This document shows, in pieces, positions 1 to 9,736 of a stretch of 64,000 nucleotides of DNA; position 1 is the first letter of the stretch; every line of letters begins with the position of its first letter. Source of the DNA: an uncultured Eubacteriales bacterium (GTDB lineage Bacteria > Bacillota > Clostridia > Oscillospirales > Oscillospiraceae). The notes below the pieces were generated by a model, which saw only the letters and a list, made by a program, of their open reading frames with translations, was not told the DNA's origin and did not search any database. Position numbers and translations under genes: made by a program. Where the stretch lies: the NCBI GenBank assembly GCA_949283375.1, contig CASDSM010000026.1, positions 1-64,000 of the forward strand. Reading direction: 5' to 3'.

Positions 1-1
1 C

Positions 2-235
2 TACCGCTCCCGTCCGCTCCCCAAGCACCGCACGGCGCCTCTGGCCGGCTCCGCCCTGCGCCCCTACCGGGGCGGGACGCGCCGCCGCACCGGAGGTGGC
101 CGCGCCGCAGCGCAGGCCGCTCCGGGCAGCTACCGGCGTTACACCGGCCCCCGAAATCATGCCGGCGCTGCGCGTCCCCTGTTCCGTCCGCCCTCCTACC
201 GGGGCCGCCCCTTCTGGCGGCAGCGGACCAGATGA
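2..235 (+). CDS. C-terminal part of a Tyr/Arg/Gly/Pro-rich low-complexity protein (5' end outside window)
   Basis: Reading frame 2 is open from the window edge to a TGA at 233-235 and gives 77 residues rich in Tyr, Arg, Pro and Gly, with repeated YR and YRG steps and a strongly basic charge. It has no recognisable domain and no membrane segment in the visible part. A clean intrinsic terminator follows about 40 bases later, which supports this as a real gene end and not random open frame. The composition recalls the Gly/Pro/Arg-rich peptide at 63221-63481, but I see no alignable similarity. Function unknown. Confidence 0.45.
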   Translation, partial: YRSRPLPKHRTAPLAGSALRPYRGGTRRRTGGGRAAAQAAPGSYRRYTGPRNHAGAARPLFRPPSYRGRPFWRQRTR

Positions 236-276
236 GCCGCCCGCCGCATGGCGTCTCTGCCATGCCTTTCTGCGAC

Positions 277-325
277 AAAAGACCGCTGAAAACCCTGTCA
301 ACGTGGTTTTCAGCGGTCTTTTTTG
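277..325. terminator. Bidirectional intrinsic terminator
   Basis: A 14-bp perfect stem (GACCGCTGAAAACC pairing with GGTTTTCAGCGGTC) is flanked by an A-run on the left and a T-run on the right. It can therefore stop the rightward gene ending at 235 and the leftward DUF3737 gene ending at 338. Confidence 0.9.
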
Positions 326-337
326 TTTTCAGATGTT

Positions 338-1201
338 TCAGGCACAGGGGGCGCAGCCGTTGGGCGTCCGGCCTGTGAGCACCTGGCCGCGGGCGTCCGG
401 ATCGTCCAGGATGAGCTCTCCCACCGAGGGGACGCGGATGACGCCGGAGCGGGGATTTTTGATGCTCACGACCGGGGCGGTCAGCGTCGCCTCCACCTCC
501 GACTTTTCAAAGCAGAGGTCGGTGTCCACCATCTCGCAGTCGATCAGCCGCAGGCCTTTGCAGTAGCAGAAGGGTTGGGTGCCGATGATCTTGCAGCGGA
601 TCAGCGTCAGGTCCTCCGAGTACCAGGCGAGGTACTCCCCCTTGAGCACGCTGTCGCGCACGGTGACGTGTCTGGCATGCCAGAAGGCGTCCTTCGTGTC
701 CATCCGGCAGCGGTCGAAGACGCCGTTTTCGATGTACTGGAAGGAATACTTCCCGCGAAAATCCACGTCGGAGAACTCCACGTCCCGGGCGCGCATCAGG
801 AAGTATTCGCTCTCCGCCGCACCGCCGCGCATCCGGATCCCGCGCGCAGACCAGCCGAACTCGGCAGAGCGGATGTCGCACCGCTCGAGGGTGACGTTGC
901 TGCACTCGCGCACCGCCTTGATGCCGTGCAGCTTGCTGTCTGAGATGTGGATATGGTTGGAGTACCACAGCGCGGCGCGGCAGAGACCGGTCATCTCGCT
1001 CTCGCGGATGGTGAGGTGGTCGTCATGCCAGAAGGGATAGCGGAGATTGAAATAGCAGCGGCTGGCCAGAATATTCCGGCTCTCCTTCAGGGCGCTCTCC
1101 CCGTCCGCCGGGCCGTCAAAGCGGCAGTCGCGCAGGGTGAGGTCCGCGCTCCCATAGAGCGCGCGCTCCTGGTCAAAGCACTGATGCTGCAGCAAAGTCA
1201 T
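338..1201 (-). CDS. DUF3737 family protein (right-handed beta-helix-like)
   Basis: The 287-residue protein is built of short repeats of the type 'x-L-x-x-C/S-x-F/I' with regularly spaced Cys and aromatic residues, as in the DUF3737 family of predicted solenoid (beta-helix) proteins. No signal peptide or catalytic motif is visible, so it is probably cytoplasmic. The ATG at 1201 is preceded by AAGGAGC at a good distance. It lies 107 bases downstream of the alpha/beta hydrolase gene on the same strand, but a strong hairpin at 1253-1290 separates them, so co-transcription may be partial. The biochemical role of DUF3737 is not known to me. Confidence 0.8.
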   Translation of the reverse strand: MTLLQHQCFDQERALYGSADLTLRDCRFDGPADGESALKESRNILASRCYFNLRYPFWHDDHLTIRESEMTGLCRAALWYSNHIHISDSKLHGIKAVRECSNVTLERCDIRSAEFGWSARGIRMRGGAAESEYFLMRARDVEFSDVDFRGKYSFQYIENGVFDRCRMDTKDAFWHARHVTVRDSVLKGEYLAWYSEDLTLIRCKIIGTQPFCYCKGLRLIDCEMVDTDLCFEKSEVEATLTAPVVSIKNPRSGVIRVPSVGELILDDPDARGQVLTGRTPNGCAPCA

Positions 1202-1252
1202 AGGTCATGCTCCTTTTCCTTGCAGAGAGATTTCTGCCCGCCCGCGCACTGC

Positions 1253-1290
1253 GGCCGGACAGGCGGGGCAAAACGCCCCTCTGTCCGGCC
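1253..1290 (-). terminator. Hairpin between hydrolase and DUF3737 genes
   Basis: GGCCGGACAG (1253-1262) pairs with CTGTCCGGCC (1281-1290), and an inner GGGGC/GCCCC stem extends it. No U-tract follows on the minus strand, so it may attenuate rather than terminate or may mark an mRNA processing point. Confidence 0.5.
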
Positions 1291-1308
1291 GGCGCGCGGA
1301 GGAATCGC

Positions 1309-2295
1309 TTACAGATACCGGCGGAAGAAGTCCGCCAGCCGGTCAAACGGGATGATGTCCGTCCGGTCATACAGGTCGGTGTGCACCGCGCCGGGGATGA
1401 TGAGCAGCTCCTTGTTCTCCGGGTTGGGATTGCCCTCCAGCATGGCGGCGTAGGCGTCCCGGCTGAAGTAGCAGGAGTGCGCCTTCTCCCCGTGCATCAC
1501 CAGCACGGCGGAGCGGATCTCGCTGCTGTACTGGAGGATGGGCTGGTTCAGGAAAGAGATGCAGCCGGTCACGTTCCAGCCGCCGTTGGAGTTGAGCGAG
1601 CGCTCGTGGTAGCCGCGCGCGGTCTTGTAGTAGTCATAGTAGTCCTTCACGAAGAAGGGGGCGTCCTCCGGCAGGGGGTCCACCACGCCGCCGCCCAGGG
1701 CATAGGAGCCGCTGCGGTAGTCCGCCGTCCGCTGGGCACAGAGCGCCTCGCGCTTGGCGTGGCGCGCGGCCTCGCTGTCCTCGCTGTCAAAATAGCCCTT
1801 GGCGTTCACGCGGGTCATATCGTACATGGTGGAGGCCACGGTCGCCTTGATGCGGGTGTCGATGGAGGCGGCGTTGAGCGCCAGACCGCCCCAGCCGCAG
1901 ATGCCGATGATGCCGATCTTCTCCGGGTCCACGTTGTCCTGGACGGAGAGGAAGTCCACGGCGGCGGAGAAATCCTCGGTGTTGATGTCCGGGGAGGCGG
2001 TGTAGCGCGGCGTCCCGCCGCTCTCGCCGGTGAAGGAGGGGTCAAAGGCGATCGTGAGGAAGCCCCGCTCCGCCATCGTCTGGGCGTAGAGACCGGAGGC
2101 CTGCTCCTTCACCGCACCGAAGGGGCCGCAGACGGCGATGGCGGGGAGCTGTCCCTCCGCACCGCGGGGCGCGTAGAGATCCGCCGCCAGCGTGATGCCG
2201 TAGCGGTTGTGGAAGGTCACCTTGCGGTGCTCCACTGCACCGCTCTGCGGGAAGGTCTTATCCCATTTCTGCGTCAAATTCAGCATTTCAGTCAT
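1309..2295 (-). CDS. Alpha/beta hydrolase family protein with an altered nucleophile elbow
   Basis: The 328-residue protein has the alpha/beta hydrolase pattern of the YcjY/dienelactone-hydrolase-like group: an N-terminal strand pair, an oxyanion-type VCGPFGA segment, an elbow near residues 132-138, and a C-terminal GAVHTDLYD carrying the expected catalytic His. The elbow reads GICGWGG. In relatives I recall as GICASAG or GICGSGG, the Ser sits where this protein has Trp135, so classical Ser catalysis is doubtful. I start at ATG 2295, eight bases after AGGAGG; an ATG at 2304 lies on top of the SD. It overlaps the preceding small gene by 8 bases and is probably controlled by the divergent LysR gene. 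Confidence 0.8.
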   Translation of the reverse strand: MTEMLNLTQKWDKTFPQSGAVEHRKVTFHNRYGITLAADLYAPRGAEGQLPAIAVCGPFGAVKEQASGLYAQTMAERGFLTIAFDPSFTGESGGTPRYTASPDINTEDFSAAVDFLSVQDNVDPEKIGIIGICGWGGLALNAASIDTRIKATVASTMYDMTRVNAKGYFDSEDSEAARHAKREALCAQRTADYRSGSYALGGGVVDPLPEDAPFFVKDYYDYYKTARGYHERSLNSNGGWNVTGCISFLNQPILQYSSEIRSAVLVMHGEKAHSCYFSRDAYAAMLEGNPNPENKELLIIPGAVHTDLYDRTDIIPFDRLADFFRRYL

Positions 2296-2539
2296 GTCTG
2301 TCATCCTCCTGTCTTGTCTGGTCCGCCTGGCGCATGGTGTAGATCAGATGGTCCAGGCAGTCGATCTGCCGCTGCTCCCGGTGGAGCCGCTCCAGCAGCG
2401 CCGAGCGGTGGCAGGAGAGCAGGCGGTACTGCTCACAGCGGCATCTCATCCGCTCCAGCGCCAGAAAGGTCTCGATCTGCTCCGCACCGCAGCCGGCGTC
2501 CGCCAGGTTCTGCCGGATGTCCTCTCTCCGTGCCTTCAT
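2288..2539 (-). CDS. Small conserved Cys/Arg-rich helical protein
   Basis: This 83-residue protein has no assigned domain. It is predicted mostly helical, with an N-terminal 'DIRQNLADAGC..QIE.FL.L' pattern and a C-terminal 'LLERLHREQRQIDCLDHLIY' segment. I recognise this layout from small uncharacterised Firmicutes proteins. I use ATG 2539, which has AGAGGTGAG just upstream; an upstream start at 2602 would overlap the promoter. It is the first gene of a two-gene operon with the alpha/beta hydrolase (8-base overlap), so the two probably act together. Function unknown. Confidence 0.7.
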   Translation of the reverse strand: MKARREDIRQNLADAGCGAEQIETFLALERMRCRCEQYRLLSCHRSALLERLHREQRQIDCLDHLIYTMRQADQTRQEDDRHD

Positions 2540-2564
2540 CTGTCTCACCTCTCTCGATGGCTCT

Positions 2565-2593
2565 ATTCTACCGGAGCCCGGCTGAAATAGCAA
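2565..2593 (-). promoter_or_regulatory. SigA-type promoter of the small protein / hydrolase operon
   Basis: On the minus strand a -35 box TTGCTA (2593-2588) and a -10 box TAGAAT (2570-2565) are separated by 17 bases. The expected start of transcription is about 20 bases before the small gene's ATG. Confidence 0.65.
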
Positions 2594-2608
2594 ATACCTC
2601 ATTTTTAT

Positions 2609-2649
2609 AGCTCATCATGCTTGACAGGCATGATGAGCTGCGGTATTCT
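2609..2649 (+). promoter_or_regulatory. LysR-gene promoter with overlapping 12-bp palindromic operator
   Basis: AGCTCATCATGC (2609-2620) and GCATGATGAGCT (2628-2639) form a perfect inverted repeat around TTGACAG. The TTGACA inside it (2621-2626) is a consensus -35 box, 17 bases from TATTCT (2644-2649), giving a promoter for the LysR gene. A regulator bound here would block its own promoter and sit about 50-80 bases upstream of the divergent hydrolase-operon start, the usual LysR arrangement. Confidence 0.75.
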
Positions 2650-2682
2650 GGAGACAAAGCCACTGGACAGGAGGACGAAACG

Positions 2683-3594
2683 ATGGAGCTGCGGGTGCTG
2701 CGCTATTTTCTCGCCATCGCGCGCGAGGGGACCATCTCGGGGGCGGCGAACTACCTCCATGTGACCCAGCCCACCCTCTCGCGCCAGATCCGCGACCTGG
2801 AGGAGGAGCTCGGGCAGAAGCTGCTCGTGCGCGGGAGCCATCGGGTGACGCTGACGGCGGAGGGGATGCTGCTGCGCAAGCGGGCGGAGGAGATCGTCTC
2901 CATGGCGGACAAGACGGAAGAGGAATTCCAGTCGATGAAGGGGGACCTGAGCGGGGACATCTACATCGGCGGGGGTGAGACGGACGCGATGAACGAGATC
3001 GCCGCCGTCTGCTGCGCGCTGCACCGGGACCATCCGGGCATCCGCTACCACCTCTACAGCGGCAACGCGCAGGATGTGACCGAGCGGCTGGACAAGGGGC
3101 TGCTCGACTTCGGGCTGCTGATCCAGCCGACCGACATCACGAAGTATCACTATCTCAGCCTGCCCGTCCGGGACACCTGGGGGGTCGTCATGCGCCGGGA
3201 CAGCCCGCTGGCGGCAAAGGACGCGGTCGGGCCGGAGGACCTGCAGCCGCTGCCGCTCATCTTCTCCCGCCAGGTGCTCGAGGAGCGCAGCGAGGGCAAC
3301 GGGCTGGTGGAGTGGTTCGGCCCGTCATGGAGCCGGCTCAATATCGTCACCACCTTCAACCTCTGCTATAACGCCGCAGTGATGGCCCGGCAGGGGCTGG
3401 GCTATGTCGTGAGCCTGGACAAGCTGGTGGACACCTCGCCGGCCAGTCCGCTCTGCTTCCGTCCGCTCCGCCCGGCGCTGGAGTCCGGGCTGGATATTGT
3501 ATGGAAGAAGTATCAGGTCTTCTCCTCCGCCGCGCAGCTCTTTTTGGAGCGGCTGGAGGAGCGGTTTCAGGCCAGTGCGGCGGAGGAGCTGTGA
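2683..3594 (+). CDS. LysR family transcriptional regulator
   Basis: The 303-residue protein begins with a typical LysR winged helix-turn-helix (residues 1-60: MELRVLRYFLAIAREGTISG, then AANYLHVTQPTLSRQIRDLE), followed by a linker helix and a type 2 periplasmic-binding-like effector domain (about 90-295). ATG 2683 is chosen because caggagga lies 7 bases upstream and the HTH starts at once. It is divergent from the small protein / hydrolase operon, with a palindrome between them, so it most likely controls that operon and itself. The effector is unknown. Confidence 0.93.
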   Translation: MELRVLRYFLAIAREGTISGAANYLHVTQPTLSRQIRDLEEELGQKLLVRGSHRVTLTAEGMLLRKRAEEIVSMADKTEEEFQSMKGDLSGDIYIGGGETDAMNEIAAVCCALHRDHPGIRYHLYSGNAQDVTERLDKGLLDFGLLIQPTDITKYHYLSLPVRDTWGVVMRRDSPLAAKDAVGPEDLQPLPLIFSRQVLEERSEGNGLVEWFGPSWSRLNIVTTFNLCYNAAVMARQGLGYVVSLDKLVDTSPASPLCFRPLRPALESGLDIVWKKYQVFSSAAQLFLERLEERFQASAAEEL

Positions 3595-3675
3595 CGCACG
3601 GCCAATCACAGGAATATGCCTTCGCTCAAGGCAGCTGCCGGGGCGATGCAGAGGGATACCGGAGGAGATGAGTCT

Positions 3676-5172
<1,497 letters not shown>

Positions 5173-5176
5173 GCGC

Positions 5177-7615
5177 TCACGCCTGCATCACCGGATGGAC
5201 CACGGAGAGGGCCAGACCCCTCTCCCCGGCGTCCACCCGGAGGGTATCTCCGGCAGAGAGGGCGTGGCCGAGCAGCAGCTCCGCCGCCGGCTCCTCGATC
5301 TCGCGGCGCAGGCAGCGGCGCAGCGGACGGGCCCCATAGCGCGGGCTGTGTCCCTCCCGGGCGAGCGCGCCGCGGGCGGCAGGCGTGACCTCCAGCGTGA
5401 CGCCCAGGCGGCGAAAGCGGGCGGCGGCCTGCTCCAGCAGGACGGCGGCGATCTGTTCCATCTCCTCCGCGCCGAGCGGCTGGAAGCAGACGATCTCATC
5501 CAGCCGGTTCAAAAACTCCGGCCGGAAGAGGCGGGAGAGGGCGCGCCGCGCCTCCCCCTCCCCCGCCGCGCCCCCGCCGCCAAAGCCGAGGGGGCTGCGC
5601 GTACAGGAGAGCTCGTCCGCGCCGGCGTTGGTGGTCATCACCAGCACGGTATTGCGAAAGTCCGCCCGGCGGCCCTGGGCGTCAGTGAGCGTCCCCTCCT
5701 CCATGATCTGCAGCAGGAGATTCCACACGTCGGCGTGCGCCTTTTCCAGCTCATCGAGCAGGACCACCTGATAGGGGCGGCGGCGCACCGCCTCGGTGAG
5801 CCTTCCCCCCTCCTCATGGCCGACATATCCCGGCGGAGAGCCGATCAGCCGGGAGACGGAGTGCGCCTCCAGATATTCGCTCATGTCCAGGCGCAGGAGG
5901 GCCTCCTGCGTGCCGAAGAGCTGCGCGGCGAGGGCGCGGCAGAGCTCCGTCTTCCCCACGCCGGAGGGGCCGGCAAAGAGGAAGCAGCCGATGGGCCGCG
6001 TCTCCTCCTGCAGTCCGGCCCGGCTGCGGCGGATCGCCGCGCAGACGGCGCGCACCGCATGCCGCTGGCCGATTACCCGATGCCCGATCGCCTCCTCGAG
6101 ATGCAGCAGGCGCTCCGCCTCTCCCCCAGTGATCCGCCGCAGCGGCAGGCCGGTCCAGTCTGCGATGACGGCGGCCACGTCCTCCGGCGAGACGCGCGGC
6201 AGCGCCGCCCCCTTGGAATGTCCGTGCGCGGCGCGGAGCTGGCGGCGAAAGTCCTGCTCCACATCGCGCAGCAGCGCTGCACGTTCATAGTTCTGACTGC
6301 GCACCGCCTCCTCCAGCTCTGCCTGGGCGGAGCGGTGCTTTTCCGTGAGGGCGCGCACCGCCCCGTCCGGCCGCTCCGCGCGGATGCGGACGCGGGCCGC
6401 CGCCTCGTCCATCAGGTCGATCGCCTTGTCCGGGAGGAACCGCTCGGGCAGATAGCGCATGGAGAGGTCCACCGCCGCCGTGAGCGCCTCGGGTGAGATG
6501 GTCAGCCGGTGGTGCAGCTCATAGCGGGGCTGAAGGGCGGAGAGGATGCGCAGCGCCGTCTCCCGGCCGGGCGGCTCCACCGTGACCGGCTGAAAGCGCC
6601 GGGCGAGGGCGGCGTCACGGCAGACCTGCCGGCGGTACTCCTCCTGGGTGGTCGCGCCGATCACCTGCAGTTCCCCCCGGCTGAGGGCCGGCTTGAGGAT
6701 GTTGGCCGCGTCAATGGACCCCTCCGCCGAACCCGCGCCGATGATGGTGTGCAGCTCGTCGATGAAGAGGATCAGATTGCCCAGCCGCTGCACCTCGCGG
6801 ACGATGCGGCGCACGCGCTCTTCAAACTCGCCCCGGTACTTGGTCCCCGCCACGGTAGCGGTCAGGTCGAGGGAGAGCACCCGCTTGTCCTGCAGGGGGA
6901 CGGGCACCTGGCGCGCGGCGATGCGCTGGGCGAGCGCCTCGGCCAGGGCTGTCTTGCCCACGCCGGGGTCGCCGAGCAGCAGCGGATTGTTTTTTGTCCT
7001 GCGGCAGAGGATCTGGATCATCCGCTCCAGCTCCTCCTCCCGGCCGGCGACCGGGTCCAGCCGCCCGCACTCCGCCATCCGCGTGAGGTCGCGGCCGTAC
7101 TGGTCGAGCAGGCGCGACTCGCGCAGCGTCTCCGCCTCGCGCGGGCTCTTGCGCGCCGGGAAGGGGGCGGCGGAGCCGTCCCCGCCAAGCAGGACGGCGA
7201 GCTGCCGCGCGGCGGCGTCGCAGTCGAGCTGGCATCGGGCCAGCACAAGGCGGGCCATCCCCTCCCGCTCGCCCAGCAGCGCGAGGAAGAGATGGTCCGG
7301 CTGGACCTGCGTCCCCCGCCGCCGGGCGCACGTCTCCGCCGCCCGGCGGATCACCTGCCGGCAGCAGGGGGTCAGACCCTGGGCCGGGGCCTGTGCGCGC
7401 GCGCCGTGGCCCACCAGCGCGTCCACCTCCCGCCGGAGCGCCTCCGTCCGGATGCCGCAGCCGAGCAGCAGCCGCGCCCCCTCTCCCCGCCGGAAGTGGA
7501 GCAGTGAGAGCAGGAGGTGCTCGGTACCGATATAGCTGTGGCCGAGGGCGGCGGCGGTCTCGCGGGCATAGACGATGGCCTCCTGTGCCTCGCCGGAAAA
7601 GACGGCTGTCTTCAT
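5177..7615 (-). CDS. ClpC-type AAA+ ATPase (Hsp100)
   Basis: The 812-residue unfoldase has two Clp N-terminal repeats (about 1-145), AAA module 1 with Walker A GDPGVGKT (about 215) and Walker [10 protein letters not shown], a UVR-type coiled segment (about 415-450), and AAA module 2 with GPSGVGKTE (about 550) and [11 protein letters not shown], then a D2-small domain. Such proteins feed substrates to ClpP or act as disaggregases. The UVR segment and size point to ClpC and not ClpB. ATG 7615 follows AGGAGGGG. It stands alone: the usual ctsR-mcsA-mcsB neighbours are absent and no CtsR heptad repeat is visible upstream. Confidence 0.9.
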   Translation of the reverse strand: MKTAVFSGEAQEAIVYARETAAALGHSYIGTEHLLLSLLHFRRGEGARLLLGCGIRTEALRREVDALVGHGARAQAPAQGLTPCCRQVIRRAAETCARRRGTQVQPDHLFLALLGEREGMARLVLARCQLDCDAAARQLAVLLGGDGSAAPFPARKSPREAETLRESRLLDQYGRDLTRMAECGRLDPVAGREEELERMIQILCRRTKNNPLLLGDPGVGKTALAEALAQRIAARQVPVPLQDKRVLSLDLTATVAGTKYRGEFEERVRRIVREVQRLGNLILFIDELHTIIGAGSAEGSIDAANILKPALSRGELQVIGATTQEEYRRQVCRDAALARRFQPVTVEPPGRETALRILSALQPRYELHHRLTISPEALTAAVDLSMRYLPERFLPDKAIDLMDEAAARVRIRAERPDGAVRALTEKHRSAQAELEEAVRSQNYERAALLRDVEQDFRRQLRAAHGHSKGAALPRVSPEDVAAVIADWTGLPLRRITGGEAERLLHLEEAIGHRVIGQRHAVRAVCAAIRRSRAGLQEETRPIGCFLFAGPSGVGKTELCRALAAQLFGTQEALLRLDMSEYLEAHSVSRLIGSPPGYVGHEEGGRLTEAVRRRPYQVVLLDELEKAHADVWNLLLQIMEEGTLTDAQGRRADFRNTVLVMTTNAGADELSCTRSPLGFGGGGAAGEGEARRALSRLFRPEFLNRLDEIVCFQPLGAEEMEQIAAVLLEQAAARFRRLGVTLEVTPAARGALAREGHSPRYGARPLRRCLRREIEEPAAELLLGHALSAGDTLRVDAGERGLALSVVHPVMQA

Positions 7616-7707
7616 ATGGATCCCCTCCTGAAAAGTTCTCTGGAGGTATTTTGCACCGTCCGCTCCCCCTTCAAACCATAAGAGAGCTGAAAAAGGGATG
7701 TTTTGGA

Positions 7708-7737
7708 TTGACAGCAGGGCGCTCTCTCTTCTATCAT
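7708..7737 (+). promoter_or_regulatory. SigA-type promoter of the MoxR operon
   Basis: Consensus TTGACA (7708-7713) and TATCAT (7732-7737) are separated by 18 bases and lie 46 bases before the MoxR start codon. Confidence 0.75.
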
Positions 7738-7783
7738 GGGAGAGGCAGACCGTTATTCACCGTACAGAGGAGATCGTTCGCCT

Positions 7784-8725
7784 ATGCAACAGCGTAAGAT
7801 AGCCGCCGAAATTCTGGCGGAGGTAAAAAAAGTAGTCGTCGGCAAGGACCAGGTGCTCGCGCGGATGCTCCTGGCCATCCTCGCCCGGGGGCACATCCTG
7901 CTTGAGGACGTCCCCGGCGTGGGCAAGACGACGATGGCCCTCGCCTTCTCCCGCGCGCTCGATCTGGGGTACAGCCGCGTCCAGTTCAATCCCGACGTGA
8001 TGCCCTCCGACCTGACCGGCTTCACCCTGTTTGACCGCAGTACCGGCCAGATGACCTATCAGCCGGGCGCGCTGCTCACGAACCTCTTTCTCGCCGATGA
8101 GCTCAACCGCGCCAACAGCCGCACCCAGTCCGCCCTGCTCGAGGCGATGGAGGAGGGACAGGTGACGGTGGACGGCAGGAGCCACCGGATCCCCCAGCCC
8201 TTCCTTGTCATCGCCACCCAGAACCCCACCGGCGTGGCGGGGACGCAGCCGTTGCCGGACAGCCAGCTCGACCGGTTTCTGCTCCGGCTGAGCATCGGCT
8301 ACCCGGAGGAGGCGGACGAGCTGGAGATGGTGCGCCGCCGTCAGGGCGGCGACCCGCTCGCCTCCGTCCGCCGCGTGGTCGACCGGAATGAGCTCGAGCA
8401 GCTGCGCATCGCGGCGGACCAGGTCTATGTCGCCGATGCGGTGCTGACCTACATCGTGCGCCTGTGCGCCGCCACGCGCGCGCATCCGCAGGTGACTCAG
8501 GGGGCCAGTCCGCGCGCGACGCTGGCCGTCACGGCGGCCGCCCGCGCTCTCGCCCTGCTGCGCGGGCGGGACTATGTCCTGCCGGAGGACGTCCAGTCCG
8601 TCTTCAGCGATGTGGTGGACCACCGGCTGCTGCTCACCCCCGCGGCGGAGAGCCGTCCGGACGGCGCACGCGCCGTCACGCGCGAGCTGCTCGGGCAGGT
8701 CCCCGCCCCCCGCATCCGGCGCTGA
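7784..8725 (+). CDS. MoxR family AAA+ ATPase
   Basis: The 313-residue protein has the AAA_3 fold typical of MoxR: Walker A EDVPGVGKTT (about 43), FNPDVMPSDLTG, Walker B LFLADELNRA, sensor 1 VIATQNP, and the arginine finger and C-terminal lid region with SPRATLAV. MoxR proteins are chaperone-like ATPases that mature partner proteins. ATG 7784 follows AGAGGAG. It is the first gene of an operon with a DUF58 protein and a transglutaminase-like membrane protein, the standard MoxR-DUF58-TGase trio tied to cell-envelope functions. Confidence 0.93.
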   Translation: MQQRKIAAEILAEVKKVVVGKDQVLARMLLAILARGHILLEDVPGVGKTTMALAFSRALDLGYSRVQFNPDVMPSDLTGFTLFDRSTGQMTYQPGALLTNLFLADELNRANSRTQSALLEAMEEGQVTVDGRSHRIPQPFLVIATQNPTGVAGTQPLPDSQLDRFLLRLSIGYPEEADELEMVRRRQGGDPLASVRRVVDRNELEQLRIAADQVYVADAVLTYIVRLCAATRAHPQVTQGASPRATLAVTAAARALALLRGRDYVLPEDVQSVFSDVVDHRLLLTPAAESRPDGARAVTRELLGQVPAPRIRR

Positions 8726-8734
8726 GGCGTGGGC

Positions 8735-9736
8735 ATGACATTGCTCCGCTGGCTGAGCTATCTCGCCGTCCTGCTCGCCGCGGTGATCTTTCAGGTGCTG
8801 TATGACGGCTATCTGGTCCATTTCTTCTTTCTTGTCATCCTGCTGCTTCCTCTGTTTTCCCTTCTGGTCAGCCTGCCGGAGATGCTCGGCGTCCGGGCGC
8901 TGCTGCGCCCCTCCCGCCCGGAGCTGGAGCGCGGGCGCAGCGGGAGCTGGGTGATCGAGCTCTCCAACCGCAGCGGACTGCCGGTCTCGCACGGCACAGT
9001 GCACTGCCGCGTCAGTTCCTCCTTCTCCGGGTGGGAGAGCACGCACACGCTGTCCTTCTCCGGGGCGTCCGGCCGCACGGCGCTCTACCTCCCCATGGAG
9101 ACCGGCCACTGCGGAGCCCTGACCTGCCGTCTGGAGCGGCTGTGGGTGTGGGACATGCTCGGACTCTTCGCCCTGCCGCGCCCCTGCCCGGACGGATGCG
9201 CCGCGGCACAGGTGCTCCCGGTCGTGACCGACCGGCCGCTGCCGCCCTGGCGGGAGATCGCCCCCGACGCCGGTACGCTGCGCCCCACCCTCGGCGGCGT
9301 GGGCAGCGACTATGACCTGCGCGCCTACCGGCCGGGCGACGCCATGCGCGCGGTGCACTGGAAGCTCTCCTCCAAGCGGGACGAGCTGATCGTGCGCGAG
9401 GCCCTGCTCCCGCCGGAGCCCACCGCGCTGCTCTCAATCGACCACTTCGGCCCACCGGAGGCGCTCGACCGGGCGCTCGACGGACTGCACACCGCCGCTC
9501 TCGCCCTGCTGGGGGAGGGAACGGCGTTCTATCTCCAGTGGCTCCACCCGGTCAGCGGAGAGCTGCGGCGCTATCTGATCGAGGACCGGCGGGGCTATGC
9601 GCGCTGCATGACCGAGCTGCTGGGAGACCCCGCGCCCGAGACAGGGCGCTCCGTGCTCGAGCTGCCGGTCCGCCTGAGCGAGGTGTCCGGGCCGTTGCGC
9701 CTGCTGCACCTCGGCACAGAGGAGGGGGCGCTATGA
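8735..9736 (+). CDS. DUF58 domain membrane protein
   Basis: The 333-residue protein starts with two close hydrophobic segments (about 5-50) and continues into a soluble beta-rich region and a vWA-like DUF58 domain with the family signature 'GD..R.VHWKLSSKRDELIVRE'. ATG 8735 begins 9 bases after the moxR stop; a GTG at 8729 is an alternative. The stop overlaps the next start as ATGA. The context indicates an envelope complex that depends on the MoxR ATPase; the exact substrate is unknown. Confidence 0.9.
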   Translation: MTLLRWLSYLAVLLAAVIFQVLYDGYLVHFFFLVILLLPLFSLLVSLPEMLGVRALLRPSRPELERGRSGSWVIELSNRSGLPVSHGTVHCRVSSSFSGWESTHTLSFSGASGRTALYLPMETGHCGALTCRLERLWVWDMLGLFALPRPCPDGCAAAQVLPVVTDRPLPPWREIAPDAGTLRPTLGGVGSDYDLRAYRPGDAMRAVHWKLSSKRDELIVREALLPPEPTALLSIDHFGPPEALDRALDGLHTAALALLGEGTAFYLQWLHPVSGELRRYLIEDRRGYARCMTELLGDPAPETGRSVLELPVRLSEVSGPLRLLHLGTEEGAL

